A stretch of 64,000 nt of DNA from Tenderia sp965602225 (lineage in GTDB: Bacteria > Pseudomonadota > Gammaproteobacteria > Tenderiales > Tenderiaceae), in NCBI GenBank assembly GCA_965602225.1, contig CBFCYE010000001.1:124001-188000 (forward strand). Direction: 5' to 3'. Below the pieces are notes generated by a model, which saw nothing but the letters and a program-made list of their open reading frames with translations, was not told where the DNA came from and made no database searches. How positions within the stretch are numbered: the stretch's first letter is position 1; each line of letters starts with the position of its first letter. Made by a program: the position numbers and the translations under genes. Below are positions 7,315-16,183 of this stretch, in pieces.

Positions 7315-9218
7315 AGTTCCATTGATTGTTCCGCTTCATGTAACTCTTCACTGATGATAAACCAGGCCTCTTCTGCTTCATCACGCTGGCCCTTGATCTT
7401 TGCCTGTTTAGCCAACAGTTCTTTTAATTTATATTTTGACTGCTCTTGGTAAATTTCAGAATCTGTTAACGCCGCTTCAATAGCTTCCAGCTCTTTATTA
7501 AATTTATCCATCCCCTCTTCCAAGGCCTTAACCTTTTTCATCAACGGTTGCAGTTGTTTTCTTTTTTCTGCCTCTTGCTGGCGTTTAAGCTTCTTTGATT
7601 GGCTCGACGAATTATTGTTGTCTTGACTGTTATCCGCGTCATTAGTAATGCGTCGATCGTTCAACCAGGTTCGATAATCATCCAGGTCACCATCAAATTC
7701 CATTGCCTTGCCATCGGCCACCAACATAAAGTCATTACAGACACTACGCAGCATATGTCGGTCATGCGAGACGATTACCATTGCGCCTTCATAATCCTGT
7801 AAGGCCATACTCAGGGCATGACGCATTTCTATATCGAAATGGTTAGTTGGCTCATCCAGCAATAACAGGTTAGGCCGTTGCCAAGCCAACATGGCTAGAA
7901 CCAGACGCGCCTTTTCACCACCGGAAAATATCTCCACCTGCTCATGAACTCGATCTCCGACAAAACCAAAACCACCCAGGTAATTGCACAACACCTGCTC
8001 TGTTTCCTGTGGCGCCAGTTTTTGCATATGTTGAAATGGCGTTTCATCACAGTGCAGCTGCTCTAGCTGATGCTGAGCAAAATAACCAATATCAAGATCT
8101 TTGGCGCGAACGATTTCACCAGCCTGCTCGCTGATTTCGCCTGCCAGCAGTTTGATCAGCGTCGATTTACCAGCGCCATTGGCACCTAGCAGACCAATAC
8201 GGTCACCGGGTGAGATACTGATCCCAACACCTGAAAGCAAAACAGTATCGCCATAACCAGCCGACACCTTTGCCACACGCATCAGCGGTCTGGGCAATTT
8301 TTTGGGTGGACGAAAACTGAAACCAAACGGCGAATCAACATGGGCCTGGGCGATCAGCTCCATCCGTTCCAAGGTCTTTATACGACTCTGCGCCTGCTTG
8401 GCCTTGGTAGCCTGGGCGCGAAAGCGATCAACATAACTGCGCACATGAGCAATCTCACGCTGTTGTTTTTCATAGGCAGACTGTTGTTGCTTGAGCTGTT
8501 CGGCGCGATAAAGTTCGAAGGAGCTGTAGTTGCCACTAAAGAGTTGGATACCCTGCTTTTCAACATGGGCAATGTGATTGACCACGGTATCGAGAAAATC
8601 CCTGTCATGAGAAATCAACAATAAGATCCCTGGATAGCTGCGCAGCCAATCCTGCATCCAGATCACCGCATCAAGATCAAGATGGTTGGTGGGCTCATCC
8701 AACAACAATAGATCGGAACGGCACATCAGTGCCTGGGCCAGATTCAGGCGCATGCGCCAGCCCCCGGAAAACTGTTTCACCGGCGTTGATTCTTGTTTAG
8801 TCTTAAAACCCAGACCCTGTAGCAGGCGAGCAGCACGAGAACGGGCGCTGTAACCATCGATGGCCTCAAAGCGACCGTGCAGTTGGGCCAAACGATTACC
8901 GTCTTCAGCGGCCTCTGCTTCAACCAGCTCGACCTGAATGCTGCGCAGTTCGGCATCCCCATCCATGACGTATTCAACTGCGGTTTGTTCCAATGCTGGT
9001 GTCTCTTGAGCTACATGGGCAATCACCAGCCCTGAGGGCATAGTGAAATCGCCCAGATCGGTATGCAGCTCCCCCTTGATCAGGGCAAACAGGCTCGATT
9101 TGCCCGTGCCGTTGGCACCGGTAATACCAACATGTTGGCCTTGATGGATGATCATATTGACCTGTTCGAACAACAAACGTGGGCCGCGGCGCAGGGAAAC
9201 ATCAGTGAAATTCAGCAT
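7311..9218 (-). CDS. yheS: ABC-F family ATPase, YheS-like
   Basis: 635 residues with two ATP-binding cassettes and no membrane segments, the ABC-F arrangement. Cassette 1: Walker A GANGTGKSS, signature FSGGW, Walker B LLLLDEPTNHLD (about 30-200). Linker: the charged P-site tolerance motif region about 230-290. Cassette 2: GANGAGKST, FSGGE and LLLLDEPTNHFD (about 335-510). The last 100 residues are a lysine/glutamate-rich coiled coil. ABC-F proteins act on the ribosome at the E site to resolve stalled translation. Length and the coiled-coil tail favour YheS over Uup or EttA. Convergent, by four overlapping bases, with the GGDEF/HD-GYP gene. Confidence 0.9.
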   Translation of the reverse strand: MLNFTDVSLRRGPRLLFEQVNMIIHQGQHVGITGANGTGKSSLFALIKGELHTDLGDFTMPSGLVIAHVAQETPALEQTAVEYVMDGDAELRSIQVELVEAEAAEDGNRLAQLHGRFEAIDGYSARSRAARLLQGLGFKTKQESTPVKQFSGGWRMRLNLAQALMCRSDLLLLDEPTNHLDLDAVIWMQDWLRSYPGILLLISHDRDFLDTVVNHIAHVEKQGIQLFSGNYSSFELYRAEQLKQQQSAYEKQQREIAHVRSYVDRFRAQATKAKQAQSRIKTLERMELIAQAHVDSPFGFSFRPPKKLPRPLMRVAKVSAGYGDTVLLSGVGISISPGDRIGLLGANGAGKSTLIKLLAGEISEQAGEIVRAKDLDIGYFAQHQLEQLHCDETPFQHMQKLAPQETEQVLCNYLGGFGFVGDRVHEQVEIFSGGEKARLVLAMLAWQRPNLLLLDEPTNHFDIEMRHALSMALQDYEGAMVIVSHDRHMLRSVCNDFMLVADGKAMEFDGDLDDYRTWLNDRRITNDADNSQDNNNSSSQSKKLKRQQEAEKRKQLQPLMKKVKALEEGMDKFNKELEAIEAALTDSEIYQEQSKYKLKELLAKQAKIKGQRDEAEEAWFIISEELHEAEQSMEL

Positions 9219-9295
9219 GGGCGCAGTGTATCAGTCTGACAATCGCGCTACCATATCGGGCCCATTGAAATTAAAGCTGTTGTGAAGGTTAAGTT

Positions 9296-10141
9296 ATGAA
9301 ATATGTCGGTGCCCATGTCAGCGCCTCCGGCGGTGTCGAAAACGCCCCGCTCAATGCTAAAGCCATTGGTGCCAAGGCATTCGCCCTGTTCAGCAAAAAT
9401 CAGCGCCAGTGGCTGGCGAAGCCGTTAACTGAAAAAAATATTCAAGGATTTAAAAACAACCTGGCCAAGGCCGGTATTGCAGCCGAACATGTGCTGCCCC
9501 ATGACAGCTATCTGATCAATCTTGGCCATCCCGAGGCTGAGCCACTGCAGAAATCACGCACCGCATTTATTGATGAGATGCAGCGCTGTGATCAGCTGGG
9601 ACTAAAGCTGCTCAACTTTCATCCTGGCTCACACCTGAAAAAGATTTCTGAACAGGCCAGCCTCGACCTGGTTGCCGAATCTATCAACATTGCATTGCAG
9701 CAAACCAGCAATGTCATCGCCGTAATCGAAAACACTGCCGGGCAAGGCACCAATCTCGGTTACAGCTTCGAGCATCTGGCTCACATCATCGATAAGGTCG
9801 AAGACAAAAGCCGCGTCGGTGTTTGTCTTGATACCTGCCACAGTTTTACCGCCGGTTATGACCTGCGCAGCACGGAAGCCTGCGACAAGACCTTTGCTGA
9901 TTTTGAAACGATTGTTGGTTTTAAATACCTGCGCGGCATGCACTTGAATGATTCAAAACCTGATCTGGGCGCCCGAGTGGATAGGCATGAAAGCCTGGGC
10001 AAGGGCAAGATCGGGCTAGAGTGTTTTCGTTACATCATGAATGATGCACGCTTTGATGATATTCCCATGGTGCTGGAGACGGTCAACCCAGACATATGGC
10101 CAGAGGAAATAACCCTGCTCTACAGCATGGTTACCCTCTGA
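9296..10141 (+). CDS. nfo: Endonuclease IV (deoxyribonuclease IV)
   Basis: 281 residues, normal for Nfo. It is an AP endonuclease of base-excision repair that cleaves 5' of abasic sites using three zinc ions. Signature elements are GAHVSASGG at the N-terminus, NFHPGSH, the Glu in IENTAGQG, CLDTCHSFTAGYD and HLNDSK, together supplying the His/Asp/Glu zinc ligands of the TIM barrel. The ATG at 9296 follows GAAGGTTAAGTT. It is divergent from yheS, so the 77-base gap 9219-9295 contains both promoters. Confidence 0.96.
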   Translation: MKYVGAHVSASGGVENAPLNAKAIGAKAFALFSKNQRQWLAKPLTEKNIQGFKNNLAKAGIAAEHVLPHDSYLINLGHPEAEPLQKSRTAFIDEMQRCDQLGLKLLNFHPGSHLKKISEQASLDLVAESINIALQQTSNVIAVIENTAGQGTNLGYSFEHLAHIIDKVEDKSRVGVCLDTCHSFTAGYDLRSTEACDKTFADFETIVGFKYLRGMHLNDSKPDLGARVDRHESLGKGKIGLECFRYIMNDARFDDIPMVLETVNPDIWPEEITLLYSMVTL

Positions 10142-10168
10142 ATTTGTTCATAAAGCGGTGCAGATAAC

Positions 10169-10678
10169 CTATGCCGCTCGCACCGTTTCGGTAGCGAGCG
10201 CCTGCAACAGGGCCAAGGCCTGAGTTCTGTAATCACTCAACTGGTAGATGGCAGTATTCAGGGCCGCTTTTGCCCGTTCAAACTCGCCCGATTCAAATCC
10301 GCCGTCAATTACAAAATGTAGATCAGCATAGAGCTGCTCTACTCGATCAAATAACTGAGAGGAATCCGCATAGTAGTCACAAATCTGTATTTTGCAGCCG
10401 TACCTATCAAATAACCCCAGCCATTCCTGGTTGCTGCAATAGGTTGGATTAGCACTTCGTAGCTGCTGTAAGGTTGCAAGCCAGGCCGGGTCAGTTGTCA
10501 GCCATTCATTCAAAAGTTTGTCATAGAGTTCAATTGAACGCTCAAGGTCACAACTGATATCTGTTTTGAGCGATGAGGTAATCTTTTCGATCCGGCCCTT
10601 CTGGCGCTTCGTGTCAATCACAAATCCTGCACCTGCACCAATAAAACTACCAATTACAGCAACTAAACCACCATCCAT
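10169..10678 (-). CDS. Hypothetical protein with N-terminal membrane anchor
   Basis: 169 residues from ATG 10678, preferred over the upstream TTG (10696) because AAGGAAGG lies at proper spacing before the ATG. A single glycine-rich hydrophobic helix (LVAVIGSFIGAGAGFVI, about residues 5-21) is followed by a basic turn and a long helical, acidic cytoplasmic region without recognisable motifs. I do not recognise the family. It is convergent with nfo and separated from cysG by 123 bases. Possibly a membrane-tethered helical-bundle protein; function unknown. Confidence 0.7.
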   Translation of the reverse strand: MDGGLVAVIGSFIGAGAGFVIDTKRQKGRIEKITSSLKTDISCDLERSIELYDKLLNEWLTTDPAWLATLQQLRSANPTYCSNQEWLGLFDRYGCKIQICDYYADSSQLFDRVEQLYADLHFVIDGGFESGEFERAKAALNTAIYQLSDYRTQALALLQALATETVRAA

Positions 10679-10801
10679 ACTTAACCTTCCTTCCAACTAC
10701 ATAAATGGAATCAATTCAAACGTCGCCTACCATTAGGCTATGATTATATCGACAGGTTTAGTCGGATATTTAGCTTGAAATGAACTATTTATGTTTCAGA
10801 A

Positions 10802-12187
10802 TTATGGTTTGTACCAACCAAAGCGCTCATGCAACTGCACCACCTCGCCAATGATCAACAGGGTCGGCGCATGCACCTCGTGTTCACTGACCAATTGCGA
10901 AAGATTGCTCAGCGTACCGGTATAGACACGTTGTGAGACAGTCGTGCCCTGTTGCACCAGGGCGGCGGGCATCTCCGCTGAAACACCATGTTCGATCAAT
11001 TTTTTACAGATAATATCTAGTCCGGCCAGGCCCATGTAAACCACCACGGTCTGGCGCGGTTGTGCCAATGCCTGCCATTGCAGATCGACGCTACCGTCTT
11101 TTAACTGACCAGTGACAAACATCACCGACTGGGCATAATCACGGTGTGTCAGTGGGATTCCAGCATAACTGGCACAACCTGCCGCAGCGGTGACACCCGG
11201 CACTACCTGAAAGGGAATACCCTCATCGGCCAGGCCGGAGATCTCTTCGCCACCACGACCAAAGATAAACGGATCACCGCCCTTTAACCGCAGCACCCGC
11301 TTGCCTTGTTTTGCTAGATCCACCAACAACTGATTGATCTCTTCTTGTCGAACGGCATGGTAGGAACGTTTTTTACCGACATAGATCTGCTCAGCCTCAC
11401 GTCTGACCAGGTCAAGAATCTGCGGTGAAACCAGACGATCATGGAGCACCACATCAGCCCGCTGCATCAGACGCAGAGCACGAAAGGTCAGCAAGTCTGG
11501 ATCACCGGGACCAGCACCCACCAGATAGACTTCGCCCTTGGTGAGTTTGTCGCTATCAGTCTGCTGCAGCGCTTTTTGCAAGACCTGCTCCGCCTCTTCA
11601 TCGCGATTGGAATAAACCAGCTCGGCTACCGGGCCTTCGATAATGCCTTCCCAGAAGCGGCGCCGTTGCGACATGGTCTTGAAACGTTTTTTGACCGGCT
11701 CGCGAAAGCGCTGCGCCAGATCAGCCAGACGACCATAGCTATGCGGAATCATGGTTTCCAGTCGGGCACGCAATAAACGCCCCAGAGTAGGAGAAGCACC
11801 ACCAGTGGATACAGCTACCACCACCGGCGAACGATCTATGATGGATGGCAGGATAAAGGTACATAGCTCCGGCGCATCGGCAACGTTGACTGGTACACCG
11901 CGTTGTTTAGCCGCCTCATAGACCTGACGATTAACCGCCATGTCATCTGTGGCGGCAATGATCAAAGCAGCATCGCTCAAATGACTATCATCATAATTGG
12001 CCGAAACGTGTTCAACCCGCGCATCAGCACTCATGTTTTGTAATGTGCCAGACAAGGCTGGCGACACCACTCTCACTCTGGCGCCAGCCCGTAACAGCAG
12101 ACCAACCTTGCGCCCGGCAACATCACCACCACCAACAACCAGCACCAATCGATCTTTGAGATCGATAAATATAGGTAAATAATCCAC
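10802..12187 (-). CDS. cysG: Siroheme synthase, trifunctional CysG
   Basis: 461 residues, the full fusion. The N-terminal half is the precorrin-2 dehydrogenase/sirohydrochlorin ferrochelatase with NAD-binding VVGGGDVAGRK (about 16-26) and the dimerisation region with STGGASPTLGRLLR. The C-terminal half is uroporphyrinogen III methyltransferase with VGAGPGDPDLLT (about 222-233), LRLKGGDPFIFGRGGEE and the GVTAA motif. It makes siroheme for sulfite and nitrite reductases from uroporphyrinogen III. It lies six bases downstream of serS, the Pseudomonas order. The window also encodes cysD/cysN, which activate sulfate, so siroheme-dependent sulfite reduction is a likely use, though no sulfite reductase is in view. 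Confidence 0.96.
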   Translation of the reverse strand: MDYLPIFIDLKDRLVLVVGGGDVAGRKVGLLLRAGARVRVVSPALSGTLQNMSADARVEHVSANYDDSHLSDAALIIAATDDMAVNRQVYEAAKQRGVPVNVADAPELCTFILPSIIDRSPVVVAVSTGGASPTLGRLLRARLETMIPHSYGRLADLAQRFREPVKKRFKTMSQRRRFWEGIIEGPVAELVYSNRDEEAEQVLQKALQQTDSDKLTKGEVYLVGAGPGDPDLLTFRALRLMQRADVVLHDRLVSPQILDLVRREAEQIYVGKKRSYHAVRQEEINQLLVDLAKQGKRVLRLKGGDPFIFGRGGEEISGLADEGIPFQVVPGVTAAAGCASYAGIPLTHRDYAQSVMFVTGQLKDGSVDLQWQALAQPRQTVVVYMGLAGLDIICKKLIEHGVSAEMPAALVQQGTTVSQRVYTGTLSNLSQLVSEHEVHAPTLLIIGEVVQLHERFGWYKP

Positions 12188-12193
12188 GCCTGT

Positions 12194-13474
12194 TTACGCC
12201 TTGCTGATAGTGGTCAAGCCACCCATATAAGGCAACAAGGCTTCGGGAACTTTGACACTGCCATCGGCCTGCTGATAATTTTCCAGGATCGCTACCAAGG
12301 TACGACCAACCGCCAAACCAGAACCATTCACCGTATGCACCAGTTCAGGCTTACCGGTTTCCGGATTACGCCAACGCGCTTGCAGACGACGAGCCTGAAA
12401 GTCTTCAAAGTTAGAACAAGAGGAGATTTCACGATAAGTATTTTGCGCTGGCAACCAGACTTCCAGATCATAGGTCTTGGCGCTGGAAAAACCAATGTCG
12501 CCAGTACAAAGCGCCATGACACGATATGGCAGACCAAGCCTTTGCAACACAGTTTCAGCGTGAGACGTCAGCTCCTCCAGGGCTTGATGCGACTCCCCTG
12601 CTTTGACCACCTGTACCAGTTCAACCTTTTCAAACTGATGCTGACGAATCATGCCGCGGGTATCACGACCATAGGAACCAGCCTCACTACGAAAACAAGG
12701 TGTATGACAAACAAAGCGACGCGGCATATAAGCATCATTGATGATTTCATCACGAACGATATTGGTCACTGGCACTTCTGCTGTCGGAATCAGGTAGTAC
12801 TCTTGTTCGCCATTGAGCTTGAACAGATCTTCTTCAAACTTGGGCAGTTGGCCAGTACCACGCAGGCTGTCTTTGTTGACCATATAAGGCACATAGGTCT
12901 CGGTATAGCCATGCTCGCTGCTATGCAGATCGAGCATGAACTGAATCAGGGCACGATGCATACGCGCAACGCCACCAGACATCACCGCAAAACGTGAACC
13001 GGTGATCTTGGCGGCAGTATCAAAATCCAGCAGTCCTAATGCTTCACCGACGTCGACATGATCTTTGACTTCAAAATCAAAAGTCGTCGGTTCACCCCAA
13101 CGACGGATCTCGACATTGTCATCTTCTGACTTGCCATCGGGTGTTGATTCATGCGGGATGTTAGGCACACTAAGCATGATTGCCTCAAGCTCTGACTGAA
13201 TCTGATTCAGCTCCTGCTCGGCCGCCTTCAGGCCTTCACCCAGTTTGCCCACCTCAGCCAATAACGGTGCAATATCCTCACCTTTGGCCTTGGCCTGACC
13301 AATCGACTTGGAACGAGAATTACGCTCGGCCTGCAAATCTTCGGTACGAATCTGAACCTGTTTACGTTGAGCTTCTAATTCTGTAATCCGTACTGCATCA
13401 AGCTTAAAACCACGCCGCGCCAATTGCGCAACCACGTTATCCAGTTCGTTTCTAACTAAACGGGGATCTAGCAT
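12194..13474 (-). CDS. serS: Seryl-tRNA synthetase
   Basis: 426 residues. Class II aminoacyl-tRNA synthetase that charges tRNA-Ser and tRNA-Sec. The N-terminal coiled-coil arm (about residues 25-100, rich in Glu/Gln/Lys) reaches the long variable arm of tRNA-Ser. Motif 2 is visible as FRSEAGSYGRDTRGMIRQHQF and motif 3 as GSGLAVGRTLVAILENYQ. It begins MLDPRLVRNELDNV, the standard N-terminus. It is upstream of cysG and downstream of the DUF190 gene (18-base gap). A matching tRNA-Ser gene lies at 3621-3710. Confidence 0.97.
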   Translation of the reverse strand: MLDPRLVRNELDNVVAQLARRGFKLDAVRITELEAQRKQVQIRTEDLQAERNSRSKSIGQAKAKGEDIAPLLAEVGKLGEGLKAAEQELNQIQSELEAIMLSVPNIPHESTPDGKSEDDNVEIRRWGEPTTFDFEVKDHVDVGEALGLLDFDTAAKITGSRFAVMSGGVARMHRALIQFMLDLHSSEHGYTETYVPYMVNKDSLRGTGQLPKFEEDLFKLNGEQEYYLIPTAEVPVTNIVRDEIINDAYMPRRFVCHTPCFRSEAGSYGRDTRGMIRQHQFEKVELVQVVKAGESHQALEELTSHAETVLQRLGLPYRVMALCTGDIGFSSAKTYDLEVWLPAQNTYREISSCSNFEDFQARRLQARWRNPETGKPELVHTVNGSGLAVGRTLVAILENYQQADGSVKVPEALLPYMGGLTTISKA

Positions 13475-13492
13475 GTTAGTTCCTTATTACCT

Positions 13493-13807
13493 TTATTCTT
13501 CGCTTTCATTGACCCAGGCATTCCACTTAACCATATGCCTGGGTTTTACTGTGTTATTCAAATGTTCAAGAATCTTGTCAATCTTGCTGGGCTCATCAAA
13601 AAACTCCACCACCAAGGGCAAGTCTAGAGACAACGCTGCGAATGAAGCAGTATGCATCTCACCGTTTTCACCATAGCCGGTAATGCCGCGAAAGACAGAG
13701 ACGCCACGCACCTTTTCCCAGTCATGCAGACGCTTGATCAGGTTATCCAACTGGCCGCCCTTCTCACTCAGATAGATACGCACCATGGTTACTTCGATCA
13801 TCTTCAT
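13493..13807 (-). CDS. DUF190-family protein, partner of CrcB
   Basis: 104 residues from the ATG at 13807, which overlaps the crcB TGA as ATGA; this coupling decides the start over a longer frame. DUF190 proteins are small ferredoxin-like, PII-resembling proteins; RIYLSEKGGQLDNLIKRLHD and the glycine-rich RGITGYGENGE segment (about residues 31-42) are typical. They are commonly encoded beside the fluoride exporter gene crcB and are assumed to assist or regulate it; the mechanism is unknown. Translational coupling here supports a shared role. Confidence 0.88.
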   Translation of the reverse strand: MKMIEVTMVRIYLSEKGGQLDNLIKRLHDWEKVRGVSVFRGITGYGENGEMHTASFAALSLDLPLVVEFFDEPSKIDKILEHLNNTVKPRHMVKWNAWVNESEE

Positions 13808-14178
13808 ATCTGTCTCCCTGCAATCACACCGGCCCAAGCGGCAACGACACACAGCACTACACTTAGGGTCATGTTGAGTAGCGCTTTGCCATGAGCGCCG
13901 GCCTCAATCAAATTCAATGTTTCAATGGAAAAACTCGAGAAGGTGGTAAAACCTCCCAACAAACCAATCAAAATTGCAGCGCGCCATTCCGGACCAAGGC
14001 TGAAGCGTTCAATCAGCAGTACCGACAACAGCCCCATCAACAAGGAACCAAAAACATTGACCATCAGAGTACCGTAGGGGAAACCACGCCCTAGCCAGGC
14101 ATAGACCTGAGCTGAAATCCAGAACCGCAAAACAGCGCCTGTGGCACCGCCGGCAGCTATGGCCATTACCAGTTTCAA
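13804..14178 (-). CDS. crcB: Fluoride ion exporter CrcB (Fluc)
   Basis: 124 residues with four transmembrane helices. Hallmarks are GGATGAVLRFWIS at the N-terminus, YGTLMVNVFGSLLMGLL in helix 2 (the conserved Asn of the fluoride pore) and GLLGGFTTFSSFSIETL in helix 3 with the TFSSF break and Phe-box residues. Fluc channels work as antiparallel dimers that let fluoride out of the cytoplasm. It is coupled to the DUF190 gene. Only 51 bases separate it from the upstream rarA stop, so no fluoride riboswitch fits; expression is presumably through rarA. Confidence 0.95.
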   Translation of the reverse strand: MKLVMAIAAGGATGAVLRFWISAQVYAWLGRGFPYGTLMVNVFGSLLMGLLSVLLIERFSLGPEWRAAILIGLLGGFTTFSSFSIETLNLIEAGAHGKALLNMTLSVVLCVVAAWAGVIAGRQI

Positions 14179-14229
14179 TCCATCAACCTTTGATAATTAT
14201 CAAAATTCATTTGCCGAATTATACCCGAT

Positions 14230-15552
14230 TCACTGTTTACGTCGGGCCTTGGCATCGAGATCACGTAAATGTGCCAGCTTGTCGCTAATCTTACCCTCCA
14301 GGCCGCGTGGGGTTGGCTGATAATAGTGACGCTCGGGCATGTCTTCAGGGAAATAGTGTTCACCGGCGGCATAGGCCTCAGGCTCGTCATGGGCATAACG
14401 ATAGGCCTTGCCGTAACCCAGCTCTTTCATCAGTTTGGTCGGTGAATTACGCAGATGGATCGGAACCTCATAAGACCCATGCGTCTTGACCTCACTCATG
14501 GCGTTATTGAAGGCCATGTAGACAGCGTTACTCTTCGGGGCACAGGCCAGATAGATAATCGCCTGAGCGATGGCCAGCTCACCTTCCGGACTGCCAAGCC
14601 GTTCCTGTACATCCCAGGCATTGAGACAAATCCCCAACGCCCTGGGATCGGCATTGCCTATATCTTCACTGGCCATACGCACCACTCGCCGACCGATATA
14701 GAGCGGATCACAGCCACCATCGATCATGCGTACAAACCAATACAAGGCCGCATCAGGACTGGAGCCACGCACTGATTTATGCAGCGCCGAGATTTGATCA
14801 TAAAAGGCTTCACCGCCCTTGTCGAAACGGCGCGGTGCACCACCCTGCAAGACTTCGTTAAGCAGCTCTTCGCTGATCTCAGACTCAGCCAGGTCAGCCA
14901 TTATCTCAAGAAAGTTCAGCGCCCGACGGGCATCGCCATCAGCCACCTCGGCGAGGCGATCACGCAAGGGTTCAGCCATCTGCAACGGCTTGTCTATGCC
15001 GCGTGTTTGATCAGCCAGGGCTCGGTCGATGATGCTGCGAATGGCTTCGACACTGAGGCTACGCAACACATAGACACGGGCGCGAGACAACAGCGCGTTA
15101 TTCAATTCAAACGATGGGTTCTCGGTAGTGGCACCAATAAAGGTAAAGGTTCCGTCTTCAACATAGGGTAGAAAGGCATCTTGCTGCGCCTTGTTAAAGC
15201 GATGCACCTCGTCAACGAACAACACTGTTGGCCGGCCGCTGATATCACGTGAGTATTGCGCCTTTTCCACCGCGGCACGAATCTCTTTCACCCCGCCCAA
15301 TACCGCTGAGATACTGAGAAACTCGGCATTGGCATGAGTTGCCAGCATTCGTGCCAGTGTGGTCTTGCCCGTGCCGGGAGGACCCCAGAAGATCATTGAA
15401 TGCAGCCGATTGCTTTCTATGGCCAAACGCAAGGGTTTGCCTGGCCCCAGCAGATGATCTTGACCGGTGTATTCTTCCAGGGTCTGTGGCCGCATCCGGT
15501 CGGCCAACGGTTGCCAGCCACTAGCGCTCTGTTGGTCGAGAAGGTCTTTCAC
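14230..15552 (-). CDS. rarA: Replication-associated recombination protein RarA (MgsA)
   Basis: 440 residues, starting at GTG (15552), which overlaps the lolA stop by one base. AAA+ clamp-loader-like ATPase acting at stalled forks: Walker A WGPPGTGKTTLAR (about 56-68), Walker B VLFVDEVHRFNK, sensor 1 GATTENPSFE and arginine finger region, then a C-terminal tetramerisation domain with ALYWFVRMIDGGCDP and HLRNSPTKLMKELGYGK typical of RarA/WRNIP1. The order rarA-lolA-ftsK is widely conserved. It is upstream of crcB on the same strand. Confidence 0.96.
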   Translation of the reverse strand: MKDLLDQQSASGWQPLADRMRPQTLEEYTGQDHLLGPGKPLRLAIESNRLHSMIFWGPPGTGKTTLARMLATHANAEFLSISAVLGGVKEIRAAVEKAQYSRDISGRPTVLFVDEVHRFNKAQQDAFLPYVEDGTFTFIGATTENPSFELNNALLSRARVYVLRSLSVEAIRSIIDRALADQTRGIDKPLQMAEPLRDRLAEVADGDARRALNFLEIMADLAESEISEELLNEVLQGGAPRRFDKGGEAFYDQISALHKSVRGSSPDAALYWFVRMIDGGCDPLYIGRRVVRMASEDIGNADPRALGICLNAWDVQERLGSPEGELAIAQAIIYLACAPKSNAVYMAFNNAMSEVKTHGSYEVPIHLRNSPTKLMKELGYGKAYRYAHDEPEAYAAGEHYFPEDMPERHYYQPTPRGLEGKISDKLAHLRDLDAKARRKQ

Positions 15553-16181
15553 TATTGCGCTACAGTTTCGTCGATGACGTCCACACCCTCGGGAATCTTC
15601 AAGCGAAAGGTGTCGCTGCCAAAGCGTTTATTGAGTTGGACATTTTCAAACCTTAGCCGGGTGAACTGACCAAAGCTGTCGTTCAATTCCATCTGGCTGA
15701 TCACGCCGTCATCCAAGAGGATGAACAAGGCCTCAAAACCGCTATCGCTTTGTTTCGGAATCAACTCAAACCAGTTGCGACCTTGACGCAATACCGTCAA
15801 CACATCGAACTGTTTATCTAACTGACCCGCATCACTCAACAGACTGGCAGGACTATTGTCCATGGTGGCCGCTTGTGGTTTGACGCTGATTTGTTCAAGG
15901 TCGACATCGTAAAGCCATAGCTTCTTGCCATCGGCGACGATGTGTTGCTGAAAAGGCTTATTGTAGTCCCAACGAAATTTGCCAGGCCGCTGCACGATTA
16001 CCTGACCGGTTGAATCCTGTAATAGTTGCTGGCGAGACCCAAATACCTGCTGGCTAAAATCGGCCTTCAAGCTTTCCATATTGCTGAAAAAGTTTCGCAG
16101 TTCATTATCTTCTGACTCGGCCATCGCCGAAGTAGACAGCCACAGCACAGCAAGCAACAACAGAACGTTTCTGAATAACAT
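15552..16181 (-). CDS. lolA: Outer-membrane lipoprotein carrier protein LolA
   Basis: 209 residues with a signal peptide (hydrophobic residues 4-19, cleavage after AMA about residue 21). The mature protein is the periplasmic chaperone that receives lipoproteins from LolCDE and passes them to LolB. Typical features are the N-terminal FFSNMESLKADFSQQV, RPGKFRWDYNKPF (the conserved Arg near residue 67 needed for lid opening) and the C-terminal beta strands. It starts two bases after the ftsK stop and overlaps rarA by one base: a tightly packed ftsK-lolA-rarA transcript. Confidence 0.95.
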   Translation of the reverse strand: MLFRNVLLLLAVLWLSTSAMAESEDNELRNFFSNMESLKADFSQQVFGSRQQLLQDSTGQVIVQRPGKFRWDYNKPFQQHIVADGKKLWLYDVDLEQISVKPQAATMDNSPASLLSDAGQLDKQFDVLTVLRQGRNWFELIPKQSDSGFEALFILLDDGVISQMELNDSFGQFTRLRFENVQLNKRFGSDTFRLKIPEGVDVIDETVAQ

Positions 16182-16183
16182 GT

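Noticed and set aside
12335..12997. 220-codon antisense frame in serS
   Set aside because: Shadow of serS; no start signals and no sensible protein features.
14179..14229. Fluoride riboswitch before crcB
   Set aside because: Only 51 bases lie between the rarA stop and crcB start and no pseudoknot-like conserved elements are visible.
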